Shown: positions 36,907-45,228 of the stretch, in pieces
How the letters are laid out: every line of letters starts with the position of its first letter
Position numbering within the stretch: position 1 is the stretch's first letter
NCBI GenBank assembly: GCA_900112995.1
Contig: FONU01000012.1
Span: 56,998-120,997, forward strand
DNA length: 64,000 nucleotides
Direction of reading: 5' to 3'
From: [Lactobacillus] rogosae
GTDB taxonomy: Bacteria; Bacillota; Clostridia; Lachnospirales; Lachnospiraceae
Translations under genes and position numbers: made by a program
Notes under the pieces: model-generated
Database searches by the model: none
Told to the model about the DNA's origin: nothing
Seen by the model: only the letters and a program-made list of their open reading frames with translations

Positions 36907-37917
36907 TTGGCAAAAGATAATATATGCGTGATATATGACGATGATGAGAGTTATGCCAAAAGGCTTATGGGAATAATTAACGACAGTAAGGATATTCCCT
37001 ACAGGGCTAAAGTGTTTACCAAAGAGGAGGAGTTTAACAGATACATTTTAGCTAATAAGACAGATGTGTTAATGGTTAATGAAGAACAATACACATATGG
37101 CATTAATCATGAGGATATTAAGACAGATGATAACAGCGTTATTGTTCTGTGTGAAGATGAGAAAGAAGCAGGAATTATTAATGATAAGAAAGAGAAAGGG
37201 CTTATCGGTGTGTGCAAATACCAGCCAGCTTACCAGCTTTTAGGGTCAATTACAAGACAAAGACCAGATAGAACGCAGAGGGTTGAGGATATTACCAGAT
37301 ATATCGGAGTGTATGGCTTTAATTCGACTTTAAGAGTGACTTTGGCAATGGTTATTGCGGCGGCATATTCTAAAAAGGGACGGACACTTTTTATCAATCT
37401 TGATGAATTCTCAGGCATTGAGCATATTATGATGTCTGACGGGTGTAGTAATCTGTCAGATGTATTCTATATGTTTAAGCAGGCAGGAGAGCATTTTACA
37501 CAGCAGATTAGAGAATGTATAAAGGCGAATGAGTTATTTGACTATATACCGGCTGTGGTATGTGCTGATGATATATCGTATGTTAATGACAGGCTTATAA
37601 GTGGTCTGCTGGATGAGCTGGCACATAATTTAAAATATGATTATATTGTTGTTAATATATCAGAGGGAATTAACAAGCCTTGGAGCATTATGGGAAGATG
37701 CAGTAATGTATATATATCTGACAGTGGAGATTATATAGAGAATTGCAGATTTAATAATCTGAAAAGATATTTTATTGAAAGCGGGAAGGAAGCTATTGTT
37801 GACAGAATGATGAGAATTAATCTTAAGATGAAGGATACAATGGATGAGGGTTTTCTTAAAAGAATTATGTATACAGATGCGTATGGTTATGTAAGTTCTT
37901 TATTAGATATGGTGTAG
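36907..37917 (+). CDS. tadZ: TadZ/CpaE-like MinD-family protein
   Basis: A 336-residue protein with an N-terminal receiver-like region without a clear phospho-acceptor and a C-terminal ParA/MinD-like ATPase fold. TadZ places the pilus machine at a cell pole. The P-loop is degenerate: GVYGFNSTLRVTLA replaces KGGxGKTT. Later segments such as TLFINLDEFSGIEHIM fit the fold. The TTG at 36907 has GGAGG 9 bases upstream; the GTG at 36901 is too close. Assignment rests on position and fold-like pattern. Confidence 0.7.
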   Translation: MAKDNICVIYDDDESYAKRLMGIINDSKDIPYRAKVFTKEEEFNRYILANKTDVLMVNEEQYTYGINHEDIKTDDNSVIVLCEDEKEAGIINDKKEKGLIGVCKYQPAYQLLGSITRQRPDRTQRVEDITRYIGVYGFNSTLRVTLAMVIAAAYSKKGRTLFINLDEFSGIEHIMMSDGCSNLSDVFYMFKQAGEHFTQQIRECIKANELFDYIPAVVCADDISYVNDRLISGLLDELAHNLKYDYIVVNISEGINKPWSIMGRCSNVYISDSGDYIENCRFNNLKRYFIESGKEAIVDRMMRINLKMKDTMDEGFLKRIMYTDAYGYVSSLLDMV

Positions 37918-37974
37918 AAATGACATAGAAGAAGTTAAGTATAGCATAGGGAGTAAGTATGAATAGCAGGCATT

Positions 37975-39210
37975 ATGGAAGAATTATTCTTTGAATTAAA
38001 ACAAAAAGTCTATGAAAAGCTTGATATTAATCTGGACGTGTCCGATGAGGATTTGTATAAGGTAATAGATGTATGTATATATGAGATTTCACAGCATAGG
38101 GCTATATCTGTCCATAACAGGGAACTTTTAAGGCAGCAGCTTTATAATTCAATTAAACGTCTTGATATATTACAGGAGTTACTGGAAGATGATGATATAA
38201 CAGAGATAATGATTAATGGGTATAAAGATATATTTATTGAGAAGAAAGGCAGGATAACTAAATGGAATAAACAATTTGAAAGCAGAGAGAAGCTTGAAGA
38301 TATAGCACAGAGAATAGCGGCGATGTCGAATAAGACAATTAATGAAGCGATACCTATTGTAGATACAAGGCTGGCTGATGGTTCAAGAGTGAATATGGTA
38401 TTATCGCCGATAGCCATAGATGGACCAGTCATAACGATAAGAAAATTCTATGATACGCCAATAGATATTGACAGATTAATTGAGTTAGGTTCTATAACTA
38501 AGGAAGCGGCAGATTTTCTTGAATTACTTGTAAAATGCCGTTACAACATATTTGTTTCTGGTGGCACAGGAAGTGGTAAAACAACATTTCTTAATGCACT
38601 GTCTAATTTTATTCCCAAAGATGAGCGAGTTATTACAATTGAAGATTCGGCTGAATTGCAGATCCAGGGGGTTGGCAATCTTGTAAGACTTGAAGTAAGA
38701 AAGTCCAATATGGAATGTGATAATGAAGTCTCAATAAGAGATCTTATAAGGTCAAGCCTAAGAATGAGACCTGACAGAATAATTGTAGGTGAAACAAGAG
38801 GTGAGGAGGCTCTTGATATGTTACAGGCAATGGGAACAGGACACGATGGCAGCCTGTCAACAGGACACAGTAATAGTTCTAAGGATATGCTTACAAGATT
38901 AAGGACAATGGTTCTTATGGGAATAGATATGCCAGCAGAAGCTATTGACAGGCAGATTGCTTCTGCAATAGACATAATTGTCCATTTAAAAAGAATGAGG
39001 GATAAGACAAGAAAGGTATGGGAGATTACAGAAGTATGTGGTTATAAGAATAATGAATTTGAACTTGTTCCATTATATAAGTACGTTGAGGAGGGCGAAG
39101 ATAAAAATGGAAAGATTATTGGCACACTTAAAAGACAGAATAACAGCCTTAAGAATACTGAAAAGCTTGAGTGGTCAAAAGACACAGGAACAATGCAATG
39201 TAAATCTTAA
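37975..39210 (+). CDS. tadA: Tad pilus assembly ATPase (TadA/CpaF)
   Basis: A 411-residue secretion ATPase. P-loop GGTGSGKTT near 196-204, ITIEDSAELQ, the Walker B region IIVGETRGEEALDML and GHDGSLSTGHSNS are family marks. It drives pilus extension (and probably retraction). Its last 104 bases overlap the start of tadB in another frame, giving an unusually long C-terminal tail (LKRQNNSLKNTEKLEWS). Confidence 0.95.
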   Translation: MEELFFELKQKVYEKLDINLDVSDEDLYKVIDVCIYEISQHRAISVHNRELLRQQLYNSIKRLDILQELLEDDDITEIMINGYKDIFIEKKGRITKWNKQFESREKLEDIAQRIAAMSNKTINEAIPIVDTRLADGSRVNMVLSPIAIDGPVITIRKFYDTPIDIDRLIELGSITKEAADFLELLVKCRYNIFVSGGTGSGKTTFLNALSNFIPKDERVITIEDSAELQIQGVGNLVRLEVRKSNMECDNEVSIRDLIRSSLRMRPDRIIVGETRGEEALDMLQAMGTGHDGSLSTGHSNSSKDMLTRLRTMVLMGIDMPAEAIDRQIASAIDIIVHLKRMRDKTRKVWEITEVCGYKNNEFELVPLYKYVEEGEDKNGKIIGTLKRQNNSLKNTEKLEWSKDTGTMQCKS

Positions 39211-39949
39211 TAAATTTATTAAACGGGCACATCTATCTGGTAGGAATGATTACATTTATCTTTTGCAGGCAGTATTGATAGTAACTGCTGTTTCTTATGT
39301 ATTTTATGATAGTTTAATTCCAGTAATAATATTCAGCCCTTATGTTATTTATCATATTAAAAAGCAGAGGTTTAATGAAAGGTATCAGAAGGATAATGAG
39401 CTTATAAGACAGTTCAGAGATGGGATGCAGGCAGTCTCATTTGCGTTGAATACGGGTTACTCAATTGAGAATTCATTTGCAGAGGCATTGCAGGAACTGG
39501 TTATGCTGTATGGACAAAATGCAGTAATTGTTGCAGATTTTAATATGATTGTGAACAGAATAAGAAGAAATGAAAATCTTGAAGATATATTAGACGATTA
39601 TGCAGCAAGTACCAATCTGGATGACATAAAATATTTTGCTGAAATATTCAGATATGCGAAAAGGAGCGGAGGTGATGTAATAGGAATTATAAAGCAGACC
39701 TCGCATATAATTCACGAAAAGGCAGAAGTCCAGCAGCAGATAGATACAATAATTACAGGAAAGAGGCTTGAGCAAAGAGTTATGGTATGTATGCCGCTGG
39801 TGATTACATTATATCTTAGATTAACATCTCCTGAATATATTGATGTTCTTTATGGCAATGTTATGGGAATTATAGTTATGACAATATGCCTTCTGATATA
39901 TGCCGCCGCAGTTATGCTGGCACAGAAAATAACAGACATAAATATATGA
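39107..39949 (+). CDS. tadB: Tad pilus inner-membrane platform protein TadB
   Basis: A 280-residue type II secretion F-domain protein. Cytoplasmic helical part with FRDGMQAVSFALNTGYSIENSFAEAL and membrane helices near the middle and C-terminus. The ATG at 39107 lies inside tadA behind GAGGAGGG with long spacing. The frame is open further upstream, so the exact start is unsure. Confidence 0.85.
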   Translation: MERLLAHLKDRITALRILKSLSGQKTQEQCNVNLNKFIKRAHLSGRNDYIYLLQAVLIVTAVSYVFYDSLIPVIIFSPYVIYHIKKQRFNERYQKDNELIRQFRDGMQAVSFALNTGYSIENSFAEALQELVMLYGQNAVIVADFNMIVNRIRRNENLEDILDDYAASTNLDDIKYFAEIFRYAKRSGGDVIGIIKQTSHIIHEKAEVQQQIDTIITGKRLEQRVMVCMPLVITLYLRLTSPEYIDVLYGNVMGIIVMTICLLIYAAAVMLAQKITDINI

Positions 39950-40016
39950 TACATATGATACGGCAGGTGGATAATATGAGGAGTGATTTAATATATAAGA
40001 TAAGTGGAGTGTACAA

Positions 40017-41162
40017 ATGGAAATAAAAAGACCAGAGCCGGGTGAAGAACCTGAACAGATAACGCTTGACGTTAAAGATGAGAATAGTGGAACTACTATA
40101 AGCATAGATACAGTTATTAGTCCAAGAAAGATGACTTATGAGGAAACGATGTCCTGCTTTGACAGGGCATATGATGAATTGCTGGATATTTTGCAAAAAG
40201 ATAATGATTCACTGGATAATATTGTTATGTCAATTCAGTTCCCTGACAGCTTATGTAATGGGATTGTCAATATACATATATATCCGGAAGATTACCGGAT
40301 TATAGATTATGACGGAACGGTATATAACGAAAATATTGGTGCAGGTGAAAGTGTAGAAACAGCATTGAATTATGTAATGTCGTATGAAGATTATACAAGA
40401 AACGGAGTAATAGATATTAATGTTAAATCATTAGGGGAAAATCCGCATAGTATGCTAACGACAGATAAGCAGACACTTAAAAGAATTATAGACAACGCAT
40501 TAAATGAAAATGAGGATAAAGCTGTTATAGAACTGCCGGATACAATAAACAACACCAGTGTTACATATGCCTATGTGCAATCACAGACAGGAAGTAAGAA
40601 TAATCTTTTATTTGCAGCTATGATTGTAATTGCTGTTATAGTGCTTATTTATTACAAGAAGAAAACCAAAGCTAAAGAGGAACAAAAGCTTAGGCAGAAG
40701 CAGTTACAGTATGACTATTCAGAGGTTATATCCAAGCTTACGCTTCTGCTTGGTGCAGGAATGACAGTACGCAGGGCGTGGGAGAAGATGATAGAAGATT
40801 ATATGAGGAAAAAGAAAAGTGCTAAAGATGAGAGAATTGTGTATGAGCAGATGTATATAACAGATTGCCAGATAAAGTCAGGTATAAGTGAATATAAGGC
40901 TTATGAAGAATTCGGACATAGATGTCAGACAAGAGAATACCTGAAATTGGCATCACTATTACAGACTAATATAAAGAAAGGAACAAAAGAGTTAAAAGAA
41001 TTATTATATCAGGAATCCTATGATGCATTTGAACAAAGAAAGAGCCTTGCAGTTAAGAAAGGAGAGGAGGCAGCAACAAGATTATTAATGCCTATGTTTA
41101 TGCTGTTGATAGTGGTAATGATAATTGTTATGGTGCCAGCAGTCATAAGCTTTCAAGTGTAA
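40017..41162 (+). CDS. tadC: Tad pilus platform protein TadC with an extra N-terminal domain
   Basis: A 381-residue protein. Residues 1-190 are a soluble acidic region of beta-type character. A membrane helix (about 196-215) is followed by an F-domain (SEVISKLTLLLGAGMTVRRAWEKM) and a C-terminal helix (MLLIVVMIIVMVPAVIS). The extra domain makes it longer than most TadC. ATG start with GGAG upstream. Confidence 0.8.
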   Translation: MEIKRPEPGEEPEQITLDVKDENSGTTISIDTVISPRKMTYEETMSCFDRAYDELLDILQKDNDSLDNIVMSIQFPDSLCNGIVNIHIYPEDYRIIDYDGTVYNENIGAGESVETALNYVMSYEDYTRNGVIDINVKSLGENPHSMLTTDKQTLKRIIDNALNENEDKAVIELPDTINNTSVTYAYVQSQTGSKNNLLFAAMIVIAVIVLIYYKKKTKAKEEQKLRQKQLQYDYSEVISKLTLLLGAGMTVRRAWEKMIEDYMRKKKSAKDERIVYEQMYITDCQIKSGISEYKAYEEFGHRCQTREYLKLASLLQTNIKKGTKELKELLYQESYDAFEQRKSLAVKKGEEAATRLLMPMFMLLIVVMIIVMVPAVISFQV

Positions 41163-41220
41163 AAATGCAGGACAGGTCATAAAAATAAGTTACAAGAACA
41201 GGTAGAAGTTCTGTTTATGT

Positions 41221-41258
41221 GAAGATTGGTATCGTTGCGTGCAGGATACTAATCTTTC
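41221..41258 (+). promoter_or_regulatory. Hairpin in the leader of the pilin gene
   Basis: GAAGATTGGTATC (41221-41233) pairs with GATACTAATCTTTC (41245-41258) with one G-U and an 11-base loop. There is no T tract. Likely an mRNA stability or processing element separating tadC from the highly expressed pilin. Confidence 0.5.
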
Positions 41259-41280
41259 AGGAAGCAATACATAACTTTAA

Positions 41281-41398
41281 GGAGAAATATATACATTGTA
41301 GGAAAATGTATAATTTTTGGGAGAAAATGTATGCCTTGTAGGAAAATGTATAATTTTTGGGAGAAAATGTATGCCTTGTAGGAAAATGTATAATTTTT
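41281..41398 (+). repeat. 40-bp tandem repeats before the Flp pilin gene
   Basis: Two identical 40-bp units start at 41301 and 41341, a partial third at 41381, and a degenerate half unit lies at 41281-41300. GAAAATGTAT recurs at 41302, 41323, 41342, 41363 and 41382, spaced 19-21 bp, that is, on one face of the helix. This suggests an iteron-like protein-binding array or a structured leader. Each unit also encodes a tiny reading frame. Confidence 0.85.
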
Positions 41399-41430
41399 AG
41401 AAAGAAATGCACGCAGAAAAGAGGATAAAT

Positions 41431-41628
41431 ATGGGAAATAGAATAGCACAAAATGTAATAATAAAGTCAGTTAAGAAATTCTGGAATGAAGAAGATGGAA
41501 TGGGTGTTGTGGAAATAGTTCTTATTACAGTTGTTCTGATTGGCCTTGTAATAATATTTAAAAGCCAGATAACATCATTAGTCAATAAGCTTTTATCAAA
41601 GATGACTTCCCAGGCTAACAAAATATGA
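41431..41628 (+). CDS. flp: Flp-type IVb pilin
   Basis: A 65-residue prepilin. A charged leader ends at Gly23, followed by MGVVEIVLITVVLIGLVIIF, so that Glu28 is residue +5 after cleavage, the hallmark of type IV pilins. A short C-terminal part follows. The ATG at 41431 has AGAGGA upstream. It overlaps the next gene by 4 bases. Confidence 0.9.
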   Translation: MGNRIAQNVIIKSVKKFWNEEDGMGVVEIVLITVVLIGLVIIFKSQITSLVNKLLSKMTSQANKI

Positions 41629-43352
41629 TAGCTGTCAGTAGGGGTAATAATGCTGTTAGTTATGGTGTCAATAATATACATAATGCTGTTAATTGTGATG
41701 TCCATAATATATATAATGCTGGTTGTGGTATGAGCAGTGATATGTGTAATAAGGACATTTTACATATATCATTGCCGGCACAATTGACAGTTATGGCGGC
41801 AATGGTATTAATGGTTGTGATTTCCCTGATTACAACGTGCATTAAGTCATCACTGCAATCAGGGTATTATACTGTTGTTAAACAGAGCTGCAGGTTGTCG
41901 GAGGAGTCAGTATTTGCAAGTTATAATAACCAGCTGCTTAAAGATTTTAATATATTTGCATTGAATAAATCGGACATACTCAATAATAAACTGTGCAGTT
42001 ATATTAACGAAAATATAAGCAGTTATTCACCAGATATAAGCTTATCAGATTGTGCTTTTAATATGTTTTCGTATATGACAGATAATGAGGGATATGGTGT
42101 CGAGGAGCAGATTGTTAAGGCTATGGAATATGGAATGTATAGCAATGTGCTTGATAAAGAACAACAGTCTATTCTAAGTGGCGAAGAACAGGAGAATGTC
42201 CAGAATGATAAAGAACAAGAGTCTGTTCAAGCTGATAATGAATGTAAGTATGTTAGATGTGGTGAAAATTTAAGTGAGGCACAGGCATATTCTGAGCAGT
42301 TTATGGAAGATAATGAAAACTTAAAAAAGGATCTGGCTGATATGTTAGAGCAGTCTGATGATGGTGATATGCAGTATGAAGATAGACAGAAAGAACAGAT
42401 TAATACTTCGTTAAATGCAGTATGGCAGTTGTATGAATACCTGAAGTCAGGAATTTGTGAGACTGTGACAGAAGGCAGGATTTCTAACAAATATATAGAA
42501 ATACAGGAGCTTGCAGATGAATACATTAAGAGCCGTGACATTTCTTTTATAAATAAAGATGAAATAAAAAGAAGTATCGAAGCAAGTGGGAATGAAGATA
42601 CATTAAAGAAAAATGTATTAAGCACGGAATATGTTGCGAAGCATTTTATCTGTTATACGGACACATCACCGGGTGATAATGACAGAGCAGGAAGCAGTGC
42701 TTTATTAGATTATGAAATGGAATATATTATTGGAGGTGAACATAATGACAGAAAGAATGTATACAAGGTAATTAATCAGTTATCTGTTATAAGAGAGGGT
42801 GTTAACCTATCTTATCTTATAAGTTCACAGGATAAGATGTCAGAGGCTTATATGCTGGCGGCGGCACTGGTGGGAGTTACGGGCTGTGATCTGGCAGTCA
42901 GGCTTGTGCAGTACATTATTGTTTCGATATGGGCATACGCTGAATCTATAGTTGAGTTAAGAAAATTGCTGGCAGGAGAAACAATAGCTCTTATTAAGAA
43001 CAGGGATAACTGGATATTACAGCTAAGTTCATTAGTAGATGAAAAGCTGAATTTGCAATCCCTGATAAATAATATTACATCATATGAGGCTGTGAATAAT
43101 AATAAAGTTGAGGAAAATGGCAGGGATAATAGTATTGGTTATAAAGAATATTTAAAGCTGTTAATTATGTTTATGAACAAATCGGACAGAAATTACCGCA
43201 TTGCAGCATTAATGGAATTAAGAATGATTATGTATGGGCACAGCGGATTCAGAATGAAGAATTACATATATGCAGCTTTCGGAGCTGCACATTTTAAGAT
43301 GAATGGAACAGGCAGTGTGTACAGGCAGAAGCTGTCATACAGTTATATTTAG
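41625..43352 (+). CDS. DUF5702 family Tad-locus protein
   Basis: A 575-residue protein: a low-complexity start, one membrane helix (about 52-72, LTVMAAMVLMVVISLITTC) and a large outer region with acidic low-complexity stretches (190-260). It resembles DUF5702 proteins of Lachnospiraceae tad loci, which look like large pseudopilin or TadG-like partners. A copy of the 17-bp repeat (41961-41977) and a near copy (43174-43188) lie in the gene. Confidence 0.65.
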   Translation: MIAVSRGNNAVSYGVNNIHNAVNCDVHNIYNAGCGMSSDMCNKDILHISLPAQLTVMAAMVLMVVISLITTCIKSSLQSGYYTVVKQSCRLSEESVFASYNNQLLKDFNIFALNKSDILNNKLCSYINENISSYSPDISLSDCAFNMFSYMTDNEGYGVEEQIVKAMEYGMYSNVLDKEQQSILSGEEQENVQNDKEQESVQADNECKYVRCGENLSEAQAYSEQFMEDNENLKKDLADMLEQSDDGDMQYEDRQKEQINTSLNAVWQLYEYLKSGICETVTEGRISNKYIEIQELADEYIKSRDISFINKDEIKRSIEASGNEDTLKKNVLSTEYVAKHFICYTDTSPGDNDRAGSSALLDYEMEYIIGGEHNDRKNVYKVINQLSVIREGVNLSYLISSQDKMSEAYMLAAALVGVTGCDLAVRLVQYIIVSIWAYAESIVELRKLLAGETIALIKNRDNWILQLSSLVDEKLNLQSLINNITSYEAVNNNKVEENGRDNSIGYKEYLKLLIMFMNKSDRNYRIAALMELRMIMYGHSGFRMKNYIYAAFGAAHFKMNGTGSVYRQKLSYSYI

Positions 43353-43454
43353 CAAATGTGCCTTTCTACACAGAATAAGTTGGTTGATTATATTTAAGAA
43401 GGGAGGAAAGATAAGATTTACCCGCAGAAAAAAGAAAATGGAGTGCATAGTATT

Positions 43455-44309
43455 ATGCGGACAATCCATAACTACAGGAATTTAATAACGCCAGTAATTA
43501 ATAGAATATTATCAAGAACCATAAAGTGTAGCAAGGCACATAACTTAAATGCTTCGGCAAGTGTGGAGGGAGCAATTGTAATTCCTCTGTTTATATATGC
43601 TGTTATGTCAATTATGTTTATTATGCAGGTTATAGCAGTGCGAATCCACATCAACAATGCCTTTTATGTGACATTAAGAAAATGTGCAGGCTATGTATAT
43701 GTTTATGAAAATAGTGGAAATGTCCCAAAGGGAATGGTGGCAGAGACAATAAGACGATTGCTTATAGACGAGATAGGAACAGATTATGCTGCTGACCATA
43801 ACATAATGGGTGGTAATGCCGGAATTATGTTTATGAGTTCTAAGATATTAAATGACAATTCAGTTATAGATATAAAGCTTACATACAGTATCAAAAATCC
43901 TTTTGATATATTTGGTCTGTCTACAATAAGAGTTACCGACAGAAAGAGGATAAATGCGTGGCTTGGGGAGGATAAAGATAATTTTGCAGGAAATGTGTCA
44001 GATAAAGAATATGTGTACATTACAGCCGGGGGCGAAGTATATCATACTAATAAGGAATGTACATATTTGTTAAGATACATATTGGAGGCTGACAGGTCAT
44101 GTATGGATGTTTTAAGGAATGCTTCGGGTGCTAAATATTATTCGTGTGAACATTGCGGACAGACAAAAGATACAACATCAATTTATTATACATTATATGG
44201 GACAAGATACCACAGCTCGCGTAATTGTACAGAACTTAAAAGAAATATTCAGAAAGTCAGTAAAGACAGTGTCAGTGACCGCAGGTTGTGCGAAAAGTGT
44301 CAGGAATAA
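43455..44309 (+). CDS. TadE-like pseudopilin with C-terminal cysteine pairs
   Basis: A 284-residue protein. The N-terminal SASVEGAIVIPLFIYAVM is the TadE motif with its membrane helix. The outer part ends in two His/Cys clusters (VYHTNKECTYL with YSCEHCG, and YHSSRNCTELKR with CEKCQ) that could bind metal or form disulphides. The ATG at 43455 is preferred over the GTG at 43443, which has no room for a ribosome site. Confidence 0.75.
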   Translation: MRTIHNYRNLITPVINRILSRTIKCSKAHNLNASASVEGAIVIPLFIYAVMSIMFIMQVIAVRIHINNAFYVTLRKCAGYVYVYENSGNVPKGMVAETIRRLLIDEIGTDYAADHNIMGGNAGIMFMSSKILNDNSVIDIKLTYSIKNPFDIFGLSTIRVTDRKRINAWLGEDKDNFAGNVSDKEYVYITAGGEVYHTNKECTYLLRYILEADRSCMDVLRNASGAKYYSCEHCGQTKDTTSIYYTLYGTRYHSSRNCTELKRNIQKVSKDSVSDRRLCEKCQE

Positions 44310-44323
44310 GACAGGGGGAGCAG

Positions 44324-44794
44324 ATGTTAAAGACATTATATTTGATTATATGGCTTGCGGCGATGTCATACGCAGATATAAAAAGAAGAAAGATTAACAT
44401 TATAAGTATTGTGGTTATGGGAGCTGGTATTATTATGCTGCATTTAGCAGACGTTATTGATGGAAGTGAATTAGAACTACATTTATTGATTAGAGATTAT
44501 TATATTCCGGCAGTTATTATAGGAGCAGGTCTTTATATTATTGCACGGATCACACATATAACAGGTGAGGCTGATGCAATAGTAATAGCATATATAACTG
44601 TGCTTAAAGGAATGTATATAACGATACAGACAGTGTTGTTATCTATGTTTCTAATAATTATCGCCGGGGGAACGTTGATAGCAGGAGGAAGAATGAAGCT
44701 AAGGACGTCTATGCCATATATACCATTTTTATTGGTGTCATTAGTGTGTTGTGTTATTGGCGGTGGAACTATATTAAGAACTTTATTACAGTAA
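44324..44794 (+). CDS. Second prepilin peptidase-like protein (A24 family)
   Basis: A 156-residue membrane protein with two conserved aspartates: Asp18 in YADIKRR and Asp84 in GEADAIVI, matching the GxGD-type peptidase pattern although Gly83 is Ala. Five to six helices. A second such enzyme in the same locus may process the TadE-like pseudopilins. The ATG at 44324 follows AGGGGGAG. Confidence 0.75.
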   Translation: MLKTLYLIIWLAAMSYADIKRRKINIISIVVMGAGIIMLHLADVIDGSELELHLLIRDYYIPAVIIGAGLYIIARITHITGEADAIVIAYITVLKGMYITIQTVLLSMFLIIIAGGTLIAGGRMKLRTSMPYIPFLLVSLVCCVIGGGTILRTLLQ

Positions 44795-44826
44795 CAGTTG
44801 TCAGTGTTTAAGAAATGGAGAGATGT

Positions 44827-45228
44827 ATGAAAGTAGTAGAAAATGCAATTATTGTTCCGATATTTACAATGATAATTATTGCACTGATAAGTGTTGGGAT
44901 TTATATGCACGATAGGATAATCATAAGGAATATGGTGAGTCAGATATCGATAGAGTATGAAAAGGAAAGTGATATTACTGCAAGGAAAGAGCTGATAAAA
45001 AGAGGAGAGAGGTATGCGGCAGACAGGACTATGTTCCTTCGGGATATAAATATATATGATGACAGGGTATATCAACAGGACGAAAGCATAGTGTGTAGTG
45101 CCAGTTTTCCGGTTATAGGAAGTTACGCAGGTATGTCAGATATATGTAATATTAGTGAAAATGTAAATAAAATAGATAATGCCCGGTTGATACGAAAGAC
45201 AAATGCTCTTATGGAGGTGGTTGGATAA
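44827..45228 (+). CDS. TadE/TadF-like pseudopilin
   Basis: A 133-residue protein with an N-terminal pilin-like helix preceded by VVENAIIVPIFTMIIIALISVG, the E-N-AIIVP pattern of TadE/F proteins, and a short outer domain with two cysteines. GGAGAG before the ATG at 44827. Its stop overlaps the next start by one base. Confidence 0.7.
   Translation: MKVVENAIIVPIFTMIIIALISVGIYMHDRIIIRNMVSQISIEYEKESDITARKELIKRGERYAADRTMFLRDINIYDDRVYQQDESIVCSASFPVIGSYAGMSDICNISENVNKIDNARLIRKTNALMEVVG

Noticed and set aside
41281..41398. 40-bp repeats as a CRISPR array
   Set aside because: The units are directly joined without variable spacers and no cas genes are present.
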